NCBI GenBank assembly: GCA_012798365.1
Contig: JAAZNH010000134.1
Location: forward strand, 1-15,429
Source of the DNA: Methanomicrobiales archaeon
GTDB lineage: Archaea > Halobacteriota > Methanomicrobia > Methanomicrobiales > Methanospirillaceae
Length of the DNA: 15,429 nucleotides
Direction: 5' to 3'
A model generated the notes under the pieces. The model saw nothing but the letters and a program-made list of their open reading frames with translations, was not told the DNA's origin and did not search any database. This document shows, in pieces, positions 1 through 6,084 of the stretch. The position numbers were made by a program, and so were the translations under genes. The first letter of the stretch is position 1; each line of letters starts with the position of its first letter.

Positions 1-45
1 AAAAGTTCTGAACCGTGATTGTGCACAAGGCCTGCTGCCATTGCA

Positions 46-152
46 GGGAGGGGGGCCGGGCTGGGCCCACCCCCCCAAATATTTTTCCGGCTGGGTTGGC
101 CCTCCCCCCCGGCATTTTTGTTGGGGGGGAGGGCTGAGCCCGGCCCCCTCCC
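46..152. repeat. Large imperfect inverted repeat with G/C homopolymer arms
   Basis: The left arm (46-68, GGGAGGGGGGCCGGGCTGGG) is nearly the reverse complement of the right arm (131-152). A second inner pairing matches the C7-AA run at 70-78 with TTG7 at 121-128. The whole could fold into a long hairpin on either strand. The left arm also has four G-runs within about 19 bases, which fits a G-quadruplex pattern on the plus strand. It lies downstream of the fen stop, beyond its U-tract. No coding potential was recognised. Role unknown; it could be a dispersed genomic repeat or a structured intergenic element. Confidence 0.7.
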
Positions 153-222
153 AAAAAACGTGCGAATCCAGCCTTCGAAGATCGCTGATGCGATCTTCTC
201 TCAGTTCACCCCTTCGGGGTTC
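153..222 (-). terminator. Tandem hairpins and U6 tract downstream of fen
   Basis: Reading the minus strand after the fen stop, a small hairpin (ACCCC-GAA-GGGGT, 208-220) is followed by a perfect 8-bp stem (GAAGATCG/CGATCTTC, 177-198, 6-base loop). About 18 bases later comes a run of six T at 153-158. This arrangement fits a transcription end region for the fen operon; archaeal termination depends mainly on U-rich tracts. The two hairpins could also be part of a genome-wide repeat. Confidence 0.5.
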
Positions 223-227
223 ACCTA

Positions 228-1229
228 TCAGAACCAGCTTTCAAGGGTCTTCTGTCCGGCCTTGACCGTGAACCCTTCCAGTGACTTGTTGATCCGCTCG
301 GGCGAGAAATCGAAATTGTCGCAGAGCATCTTCCGGATCCCTTCCGCATCCGGGTGTCCCGCGGCAAGCGCATAGTCATCGGTCACGGGCGGATGGAGGA
401 ACATCTCCATCACGGGTGCCGGGTCAAAGTCCGGCTGCTTCTCTTTGAGTTTCGCCTCGAACCCGCCTTTCAGCACGATCTTGAGGCCGGTCTTTGCGCC
501 AACGCCTTCCACCCCCGGGTTGAAATCTGTACCGGTAAGAATACCGATCTGGATGAGCTGCTCCCGCGTGAGTTTCAGGCCGGCCAGGGTCTCGGCAAGC
601 ACGATCCGCTCGGGGCTGACCGTGACCTGCCGGCCCCGGATCTTCCGTTTACCGGAGACCGTGAGGTTCCGGACAAGCATGGGGGCACCAAAGAGGAGTG
701 TATCATAATCCTGCGAGACCACGTACCGGGCATCACCTTTTGCCACCATGTACGAAGCCTGCGCTTCGCCCTCGCCGGGCGCCTGCACGACCGGGACGCC
801 CATTAGCCCGAGGAGTTCCTTGGAGGTGGCAATGATGGTGTCATCGACCCGGGTCGAGGACCGGGCCTGCTTATAGGCCTCTTCCTCGTCGCCCCGTTCG
901 ATTGCTTCTTTCCATTTCTGCCCGGCAGCATCGCGCAGCTTCCGGCGCTCGTCAATCGTCGCCTTCTTGAGCGGGGTGGGTTTCCCGTCAAAGACAAAGA
1001 CCGGCTTTATCCCCTTCTCCATGAAACTGGAGACCCGGAAGAGAAGGCCCGAGAGATGGGAGGTGACCCGGCCCTTCGTGTCCATCAGGGGCGTGCCATC
1101 CGGCTGCCGTATGATCGTCAGGAACTGGTAGAGCGCGTTGTTGGCATCGATAACCGCGATTCCTGAAAGAGCGTCCCAGGTCACCGGTGTTTTGTAATCC
1201 GCAATGATATCCCGTAATGCAACACCCAT
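228..1229 (-). CDS. fen: Flap endonuclease 1 (FEN-1/XPG family)
   Basis: Structure-specific 5' nuclease that removes RNA/DNA flaps during Okazaki fragment maturation and long-patch repair, using two metal ions. The 333-aa length is normal for archaeal FEN-1. The N-terminal XPG domain has Asp28 (IDANN) and Asp81 (VFDGKP). The internal XPG domain has Glu153/Glu155 (APGEGEAQ), Asp174/Asp176 (SQDYD) and Asp235 (TGTDFN), so the metal-binding acidic set appears complete. A helix-hairpin-helix follows (GVEGVGAKTGL, about 239-249). The last eight residues, QKTLESWF, form a canonical PIP box for PCNA. The ATG is preceded by a good Shine-Dalgarno sequence (GGTGA, 1235-1239). It lies 25 bases after a small membrane-protein gene and is probably co-transcribed with it. 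Confidence 0.97.
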   Translation of the reverse strand: MGVALRDIIADYKTPVTWDALSGIAVIDANNALYQFLTIIRQPDGTPLMDTKGRVTSHLSGLLFRVSSFMEKGIKPVFVFDGKPTPLKKATIDERRKLRDAAGQKWKEAIERGDEEEAYKQARSSTRVDDTIIATSKELLGLMGVPVVQAPGEGEAQASYMVAKGDARYVVSQDYDTLLFGAPMLVRNLTVSGKRKIRGRQVTVSPERIVLAETLAGLKLTREQLIQIGILTGTDFNPGVEGVGAKTGLKIVLKGGFEAKLKEKQPDFDPAPVMEMFLHPPVTDDYALAAGHPDAEGIRKMLCDNFDFSPERINKSLEGFTVKAGQKTLESWF

Positions 1230-1254
1230 GGCATCTCACCTGTCAGCGTTTCTC

Positions 1255-1569
1255 TTATTTGTAGGCACGCCGTGACATTTCGGCAACGAGCTCATCGAGA
1301 TGAGAGATTGCAAGGTCGTACTTGCCAGCCATCCGGTCCGAGATCTCCTCAAGATTGCTCCGCATGGTCCGCTCGCGGGCATTCATGGCCTGCTCCACTT
1401 TGCGCATCTTGATTTGAAGCGAGAGGAAGAGGCCGCCAATCGCAAGCATCATCAGGGCAGCAGCAAGGGCAACCGTGATGTCCTGCCAGAAACGCAGAAT
1501 GAGAACAACAGTGGAGACAACCATGACAACGGTGAGGAGGATATCAATCCAGTATTCGCGGAGATCCAT
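1255..1569 (-). CDS. Small two-helix membrane protein with C-terminal coiled coil
   Basis: No family recognised. From the ATG at 1569 the product is 104 aa. Two hydrophobic stretches (about residues 10-29 and 33-53) look like a transmembrane hairpin. They are followed by a charged, heptad-like helical tail (about 54-100, rich in Glu, Arg, Met and Leu), probably a coiled coil. An in-frame GTG at 1590 would add seven residues (MLSLSKS). I prefer 1569 because a TATA-like box (ATTAATTTAA on this strand, 1591-1600) lies about 27 bases upstream, fitting leaderless transcription. It precedes fen by 25 bases on the same strand and is divergent from the presenilin homologue. Function unknown; anchoring or oligomerisation at the membrane is inference. 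Confidence 0.75.
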   Translation of the reverse strand: MDLREYWIDILLTVVMVVSTVVLILRFWQDITVALAAALMMLAIGGLFLSLQIKMRKVEQAMNARERTMRSNLEEISDRMAGKYDLAISHLDELVAEMSRRAYK

Positions 1570-1589
1570 GCTTTTAGATAATGAAAGCA

Positions 1590-1600
1590 CCTTAAATTAA
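1590..1600. promoter_or_regulatory. AT-rich divergent promoter element
   Basis: The string TTAAATTAAT at 1591-1600 is nearly symmetrical. It sits about 25 bases upstream of the minus-strand ATG (1569) and about 30 bases upstream of the presenilin GTG (1630). It could therefore act as a TATA box in either or both directions. The position fits the archaeal box A spacing; function is inferred. Confidence 0.5.
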
Positions 1601-1629
1601 TCTACCTGAATACCCGGGAGATACCAGCC

Positions 1630-2562
1630 GTGGACAAAAAGAACCTCATCCCCCTCCTTGCAATGCCGCTCCTTTTGCTCGCTGTCGAGTTCGGGGCTCT
1701 CCTCGTTTCCCTGCCCGTGCAGGCATCCGGCATCGTTGCCTTTGAAGATCCCTCTTCGATGGAGAACCCGGTCATCTTCATTGCAATCCTCCTCGGGTTC
1801 ACGCTCTTCTTACTGTTACTCATAAAATATGGGAAACGTGAATGGATTTCAGCAATCATTGTCCTTTCCATCTTCTTGACGTTCATCTATATCTTTTCGG
1901 CACTAGTCCACATGATCACAAGCGATCCGATCCTTTCCCCCGTTATGGTCCTCATAGTATCAACTGTGGCAACTGCACTTATCAGATACTATCCCGAATG
2001 GTACGTGATCGATTCACTGGGTGTGCTGATCGGTGCCGGTGTTGCGGCTATCTTCGGCGCATCGCTTGAAGTCATCCCGGTCGTGATCCTGCTTGCAATC
2101 CTTGCAATTTACGATGCAATTTCCGTGTACAAGACCAAGCACATGATCACGCTTGCCGAGGGTGTTGTGGACCTCAAGACCCCGATCCTCTTTGTCATTC
2201 CCAAGCGCCGGGACTACTCGTTCATCAAAGAGGGAATCGGGAAACTCCAGAACGATGACGCTGTAGCGGAAGGCAGCGAGGCAAAAGAGGGCGGCAGCGA
2301 ACGGGCTGCTTTCATCATCGGCATGGGCGACCTGATCATGCCCTCCATCCTCGTGGTTTCGGCAAACGTCTTTTTGAAGAGTGCAAAGTATGGCGGGTTC
2401 ATCAACCTGCCGGCGCTCGGTGCGGTCATTGGTTCGGTTGCCGGCCTTGTTGTCCTGCTCTATTTCGTGATGTCCGGCAAGCCGCAGGCCGGCCTGCCGC
2501 CCATCAATGGCGGGACGATCCTCGGGTTCCTGGTCTGCTGGGCTGCGACCGGGTGGGCGTGA
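1630..2562 (+). CDS. Presenilin/signal-peptide-peptidase-family intramembrane aspartyl protease
   Basis: 310 aa, polytopic, with about nine hydrophobic segments. It carries all three hallmarks of the presenilin/SPP (peptidase A22) fold: Tyr161-Asp162 in the sixth helix (AIYDAISVYKTKH), Gly-Met-Gly-Asp231-234 in the seventh (GMGDLIMPS), and Pro261-Ala-Leu263 near the ninth (NLPALGAVIG). Asp162 and Asp234 would be the catalytic pair that cleaves peptide bonds inside the membrane. A hydrophilic loop (about 205-226) separates them, as in archaeal homologues such as the one from Methanoculleus. The GTG start has a Shine-Dalgarno GGGAG at 1616-1620, 9 bases upstream. Physiological substrates in archaea are not known. 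The nearest neighbour, the divergent small membrane protein, is a possible partner or substrate by position only. Confidence 0.92.
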   Translation: MDKKNLIPLLAMPLLLLAVEFGALLVSLPVQASGIVAFEDPSSMENPVIFIAILLGFTLFLLLLIKYGKREWISAIIVLSIFLTFIYIFSALVHMITSDPILSPVMVLIVSTVATALIRYYPEWYVIDSLGVLIGAGVAAIFGASLEVIPVVILLAILAIYDAISVYKTKHMITLAEGVVDLKTPILFVIPKRRDYSFIKEGIGKLQNDDAVAEGSEAKEGGSERAAFIIGMGDLIMPSILVVSANVFLKSAKYGGFINLPALGAVIGSVAGLVVLLYFVMSGKPQAGLPPINGGTILGFLVCWAATGWA

Positions 2563-2612
2563 AGCAGCCCCCCTCCAACCAGATCCTCCACGGGGACGGA
2601 GGATACCGTGAG

Positions 2613-2807
2613 CCTGCCCATGGGGGGATGCCCGGCCCCGATCCCTGTTTTTTGGCAATCCGGGGCTGAAATGACCTCCGGAGCCGGGGGACGGACCGGC
2701 CTGAATGGGTGTTTTTCGGGGTCTGTTTTCCCGAATGCCGAGTATAATCTTCCGATTGGGGAACCGGGGCGGTTTTGGTAAATACGGCCGGCCTGTATAA
2801 ACCTGTT
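2613..2807. repeat. Direct repeat copy A of ~195-bp noncoding element
   Basis: Bases 2639-2807 align without any gap to 4431-4599 with about 11 mismatches in 169 positions (roughly 93% identity by hand count). Bases 2613-2638 align to 4403-4430 with a two-base length difference. Similarity stops abruptly after ACCTGTT at 2807. The most conserved core is about 2640-2735, which includes a palindromic CTCCGGAG and short CCCCG/CGGGG pairing around a T6 run. No inverted terminal repeats are apparent. It starts about 50 bases downstream of the presenilin stop. Confidence 0.9.
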
Positions 2808-2915
2808 GCAGGCCGAGATGTGCCCTCCGATCGTATCGCAGGAAAGGGCCTGGAGAACGATGGTGGCGGTTTGGTCTGCGGCCCGGGCGATCTTGCCACA
2901 AATCACAATAAAATC

Positions 2916-3002
2916 CCGGACTTAACGCCACCGTAACCGAATTAAGTGCCGGACTTAACACCACCATAACCATATTAACTTCCGGATTTAACTATACTAT
3001 AC
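2916..3002 (+). repeat. 33-bp tandem repeats upstream of the ATPase gene
   Basis: Unit 1 spans 2916-2948 and unit 2 spans 2949-2981, with 27 of 33 positions identical. A partial third unit begins at 2982 (CCGGATTTAACTATACTATA). Each unit starts CCGGAYTTAA. Across the junction of units 1 and 2, TTAAGT-GCCGG-ACTTAA forms a 6-bp inverted repeat (2942-2958). The run ends two bases before the GTG at 3004. ATATTAAC at about 2972-2979 is placed where a TATA box would be for a leaderless mRNA. The array therefore looks like promoter plus operator sites; the binding protein is unknown. Confidence 0.7.
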
Positions 3003-3003
3003 T

Positions 3004-4332
3004 GTGGACAAGGACTACCTGATACGGCTCATCCAGGAATATAATCCCCAGATCCAGGGCACAGCAGCCCCCGTCCCGGGAACGCGGCGCGACCTCTATG
3101 CGGAGATTGAACCGTGGATGAAAAAGAAACAGGCTATTGCCCTTGTCGGCCTGCGGAGGATTGGGAAGACAACGCTCATGCGCCAGCTGATGGCAGGGCA
3201 CCCGGGGACTTGTGTCTTCTTCTCGTTCGATGAAGAGGAGGTCCAGAAAAAAGAAGTGCTGATCTTCGTGATCGATTACGCCATCGTGACCCTGCACGCT
3301 GCCAGTCTTTTCCTTGATGAGATCCAGTATGTGGATGACTGGGAAGGGATCCTCAAGCGCTACTATGACCAGAAAGCAATCAAGATTGTTGTCTCGGGTT
3401 CTGAGTCGCTGGAGATCTCCCGCGCCAAAGCAGCTCTGGCCGGCCGGCTGGTTACTTTTCATCTTACCCCGCTCTCGTTCCGGGAATACCTTCGGTTGAG
3501 GAATATCGATGTGAGGGACGGGCCGTATGCACTGGATGATTTTTCCTCCATGCAAGTGCTGTACCGGAAATCCATCACGCAGAAGGAATTGTTCGAGCAC
3601 GAGTTTGCCGGGTATCTTTACAAGGGGGCATTCCCGGAACTTGTGCAGGAAGAAGACCCGGTGGTAATCCGGAAATATATTCATGATCTTGTTGTCCGGA
3701 AGATCATTTACCGGGATATCCCGGCGATATTTGACATCCGCCGTCCGGACCTGCTCTTCGAGTTGTTCCGGTATGCGTGCGGCACATCGTCCCAGCTGTT
3801 CGATATCCAGAATCTTGCCCGTCACTTCGGGGTCCATGCAGAGACCGTGGCAAATTATCTCTGGTACCTGCGGTCTGCATTCCTCATCCGGATCAGCGAA
3901 CCATATTCAAAGAGCCCGGCCCTGCGGGCACGGAGGAACCGGAAACTGGTGGTTGCCCATCCCGCCATGGCATGTGCCGTGCTCGGGTACACCGGAGAAC
4001 ATCTCATCGGGCAGGTACTGGGGCAATATGTCGAGACGCTCTTTACCGGCCGGTATTTCTGGCGTGATCGCCAGAAACATGAAGTTGATCGCGTTATCGA
4101 AACTCCAGCGGGTCTTGTTCCGGTTGAAATCAAGTACCAGACTCGAATCAGTGCGGCTGATATCCGGAACCTGCTCATCTTCATGGAAGAGTATGCGGCC
4201 GGCACCGGGATCCTGATAACTAAAGACCTGTTCGATGAGAAAACCGTTGATGGCCGGAAGATCCTGTACATTCCGGCCTGGCTTATCCTCCTTGCCGATG
4301 ATGGCCGGTTGCAGGGACCGGAGCCGGAATAA
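3004..4332 (+). CDS. AAA-family ATPase with C-terminal DUF4143 domain
   Basis: 442 aa, the usual length of archaeal AAA_14/DUF4143 proteins. The N-terminal ATPase domain has Walker A at 49-57 (GLRRIGKTT), Walker B at 102-106 (LFLDE, followed by IQYVDDWE), and a sensor-like SGSES at 131-135. A winged-helix-like middle (about 255-300, DIQNLARHFGVHAETV) leads to the C-terminal DUF4143 region. There Glu343, Asp362 and Glu375-Ile-Lys377 match the layout of a PD-(D/E)xK nuclease-like core. Biological role is not established for this family; nuclease activity is inference. The GTG start lacks a Shine-Dalgarno sequence and is probably leaderless. The gene stands alone between two direct repeats and has tandem repeats at its promoter, suggesting a separately acquired cassette. 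Confidence 0.88.
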   Translation: MDKDYLIRLIQEYNPQIQGTAAPVPGTRRDLYAEIEPWMKKKQAIALVGLRRIGKTTLMRQLMAGHPGTCVFFSFDEEEVQKKEVLIFVIDYAIVTLHAASLFLDEIQYVDDWEGILKRYYDQKAIKIVVSGSESLEISRAKAALAGRLVTFHLTPLSFREYLRLRNIDVRDGPYALDDFSSMQVLYRKSITQKELFEHEFAGYLYKGAFPELVQEEDPVVIRKYIHDLVVRKIIYRDIPAIFDIRRPDLLFELFRYACGTSSQLFDIQNLARHFGVHAETVANYLWYLRSAFLIRISEPYSKSPALRARRNRKLVVAHPAMACAVLGYTGEHLIGQVLGQYVETLFTGRYFWRDRQKHEVDRVIETPAGLVPVEIKYQTRISAADIRNLLIFMEEYAAGTGILITKDLFDEKTVDGRKILYIPAWLILLADDGRLQGPEPE

Positions 4333-4347
4333 TCCCGTGCGGAATCG

Positions 4348-4375
4348 GGTTATCGAACGTCCCTTCTGGATAACC
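4348..4375 (+). terminator. Hairpin downstream of the ATPase gene
   Basis: A perfect 7-bp stem (GGTTATC 4348-4354 with GATAACC 4369-4375) lies 16 bases after the ATPase stop. No T-run follows directly, so it may protect or punctuate the 3' end rather than terminate transcription by itself. Confidence 0.35.
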
Positions 4376-4402
4376 TGTCCTCGCTGACGAAAAACCGGGT
4401 AC

Positions 4403-4599
4403 CCTGCCCCATAGGGGGGGTGCCGGGCCCCGATCCCTGTTTTTTGGCAATCCGGGGCTGAAATGACCTCCGGAGCCGGAGGACGGACCGGCCTGAATGG
4501 TTGTTTTTCGGGGTCTGTTTTCCCGAATGCTGAGTATCAGCTTCCGATTGATGAACCGCGGCGGTTTTGGTGAATCCGGCCGGCCTGTTTAAACCTGTT
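4403..4599. repeat. Direct repeat copy B of ~195-bp noncoding element
   Basis: Second copy of the element at 2613-2807, in the same orientation, offset by 1792 bases along the gap-free portion. It begins about 70 bases after the ATPase stop. Most differences from copy A cluster in the last 65 bases (CAG for AAT near 4536-4538, GAT for GGG near 4550). The sequence diverges completely after 4599. Together the copies bracket the ATPase gene. Confidence 0.9.
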
Positions 4600-4960
4600 C
4601 TAAGTGTAAAAACAGCATCCGGTCAATGGGCAGTCCAGGACCCGGGTGGGCATGAGCCGGATCAGCAGTCCGGAAATTTCCGGCTTGTTGGGGTTTTAGC
4701 CACTGGGGGCCCGGGGGGGTTTCATCACTTTCTGGAGTTACGAGAGAAACCAGTGTTTTCATGTTCGGTAAATAAATTTTGTAATTTTAATTTTAATAAG
4801 GGTTTTCTACCCGTGGTCTGCAGTTACCTGACAGGTTCGAACGGTGATCCACCATACGGACTATGGTATCATTTGCACCATATTCTCAGGAAAAAGGGGA
4901 AAAATCACAGGAATTTCCGGCATCATGGCTGTAAACCATCATTCCGGAACAACATCCGGG
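4600..4960. other. Gene-free region with palindromes
   Basis: No gene supported. It contains a G/C-run stretch (4706-4720), a perfect 14-bp palindrome CCGGAAATTTCCGG (4670-4683), an AT-rich stretch (about 4768-4800), and an inverted repeat ACCATA-CGGAC-TATGGT (4851-4867). CCGGA/TCCGG pairing at 4944-4959 abuts the U-tract of the neighbouring GTPase gene. The TTCGAAC at about 4836 is not part of a foldable tRNA. Confidence 0.6.
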
Positions 4961-4976
4961 AAAAAAAGAAAAAAAA
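4961..4976 (-). terminator. U-rich terminator of the GTPase gene
   Basis: Read on the minus strand this is T8-C-T7 starting directly after the GTPase stop codon (4977-4979). A U-tract of this length is a classic archaeal termination signal. Confidence 0.75.
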
Positions 4977-6038
4977 TTATTCCTGTGTCCGGGGCTTCCG
5001 CGGTCTCCGGATCCGCTTGCGCTTCGGCCGCCCGGTCATCGGGTCGATCTCCAGCGCCTCCTCTTCATGCACGATCGGCGCCCGGATGTCAACCATGCGC
5101 TGCTCTTCTGTCCGCTTCGGCTTTTGCTCAAGAACGGATGTCAGCACCGCATCGACACCGTCGCCGGATTGCGTTGACATGGTCGTGTATCCTTCCGCGG
5201 TCGTGAGGTCGGACTTGTTTGCAACAACGAGGACCGGCACACTCACCATGCCTTTGACTTCTTCAAGGAGACTGAGCTGGACCTCCATCGGGTACCCGCA
5301 GTGCTCTGAAGGGTCAATGATGAAGAGGATCACGCTTGCGATATTCATCATCGCCGAGAGCGCCTGCTTCTCGATCGCGTTACGCTCTTCTGCCGGCCGG
5401 TCAAGGATGCCGGGCGTGTCAACGAACTGGACTTTCCCCCGGCCGATATTCCGGTGCCCGACGATGATCCCTTTGGTCGTGAACGGGTACGAGGCAATTT
5501 CCGGCTCGGCCGATGAGACCCTGCGGATGAAGGAGGACTTCCCCACGTTGGGGTATCCCGCGATGACGACCGTGAATTCATCTTCAATATTGGGGAGCTG
5601 CCGCAGGCCGTTTCTCACGTCATTGAGGAAATGGAGGTCCTTATCGATCTGGTGGACCATGGAGGCAAGCCGGGCAACCGCCCGCTTGCGCACAATCACG
5701 TTGTCCTCAGCCTTGCGGGACTGGAGCACCAGCTGGTTTCCCACCATCTTAGTGTGCTTTGCAGCCCACCCGACAGCGCCAAGCGACTGTTTTATCCGGT
5801 CAAGGCCGAAGAGGATGTCAGCCATCTCGCGGTAAAAGGGCGGGAGTTTCTCGAACTCCGGAAATCCCCGGATGATATAGACCATCCGGTCATGGATTGC
5901 CGCACCCACCGCCCGGACAAACTCCGTGTTGGCGCGCTCCCGGTTGCTCTTCTCGGCCATCTTCTTTGCTGCCCGGCGAAAGCTCCTGTCCAGGATCTCA
6001 TCCGCTGTCGGTACAGTCGGCATTTTTTCGAATTCCAC
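4977..6038 (-). CDS. Nog1/Obg-class ribosome-assembly GTPase
   Basis: 353 aa from a GTG at 6038. The helical N-terminal Nog1 domain (about 1-150, beginning EFEKMPTVPTADEILDRSF) is followed by a GTPase domain. G1 is at 161-169 (GYPNVGKSS), the switch threonines at 187-188 (YPFTTKG), G3 at 207-210 (DTPG) and G4 at 274-277 (NKSD). A basic Arg/Lys/Pro-rich tail (about 335-353) suits rRNA contact. Nog1 homologues act in large-subunit biogenesis. The reading frame stays open upstream to 6131, but the family begins at this GTG, which has a GGAG four bases upstream. Divergent from the HTH-CBS gene with 46 bases between starts. Confidence 0.93.
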   Translation of the reverse strand: MEFEKMPTVPTADEILDRSFRRAAKKMAEKSNRERANTEFVRAVGAAIHDRMVYIIRGFPEFEKLPPFYREMADILFGLDRIKQSLGAVGWAAKHTKMVGNQLVLQSRKAEDNVIVRKRAVARLASMVHQIDKDLHFLNDVRNGLRQLPNIEDEFTVVIAGYPNVGKSSFIRRVSSAEPEIASYPFTTKGIIVGHRNIGRGKVQFVDTPGILDRPAEERNAIEKQALSAMMNIASVILFIIDPSEHCGYPMEVQLSLLEEVKGMVSVPVLVVANKSDLTTAEGYTTMSTQSGDGVDAVLTSVLEQKPKRTEEQRMVDIRAPIVHEEEALEIDPMTGRPKRKRIRRPRKPRTQE

Positions 6039-6049
6039 AAATCTCCAAC

Positions 6050-6057
6050 CTATATAT
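6050..6057 (+). promoter_or_regulatory. TATA box for the HTH-CBS gene
   Basis: CTATATAT lies about 30 bases upstream of the ATG at 6085, the expected box A spacing for a near-leaderless transcript. It also lies within 20 bases of the divergent GTPase start, so initiation complexes for the two genes might interfere. Confidence 0.55.
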
Positions 6058-6084
6058 CCATGGACGGTCATACGGATTATCGTT

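Larger units (their letters stand above)
2563..3003. other. Gene-free region between presenilin homologue and ATPase
   Basis: This 441-base stretch holds copy A of a ~195-bp direct repeat (2613-2807), then about 100 bases with nothing recognised, then 33-bp tandem repeats running up to the ATPase start. Open frames exist on the minus strand but overlap the repeat. In copy B the corresponding minus-strand frame meets a stop at the GSSIGS position, so I do not regard it as coding. Confidence 0.7.

Noticed and set aside
2460..2906. Possible small protein encoded by the minus strand of the repeated element
   Set aside because: The corresponding frame in the second copy is interrupted by a stop, and differences between copies show no coding pattern.
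2014..2973. Long minus-strand open frame of 319 codons
   Set aside because: It is antisense to the presenilin homologue and crosses the direct repeat; composition is Arg/Pro/His-rich, typical of shadow frames in GC-rich DNA.
2916..3002. CRISPR array
   Set aside because: The 33-bp units are contiguous with no spacers, are imperfect, and number fewer than three; there are no cas genes.
2992..3837. Minus-strand open frame of 281 codons opposite the ATPase
   Set aside because: Antisense to a gene with clear Walker motifs; no domain recognised.
2613..4599. Insertion sequence or composite transposon
   Set aside because: No transposase or integrase is encoded between or next to the repeats, and the repeats have no inverted ends or visible target-site duplication. 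The mobility idea is kept only as a hypothesis.
4830..4850. Possible tRNA T-arm (GGTTCGAACGG)
   Set aside because: The five bases on each side of the loop do not pair on either strand, and no acceptor, D or anticodon arms could be placed around it.
4567..5835. Long plus-strand open frame of 422 codons
   Set aside because: Most of it is antisense to the well-supported GTPase gene, and its 5' part runs through the noncoding repeat; the protein shows no recognisable domain.
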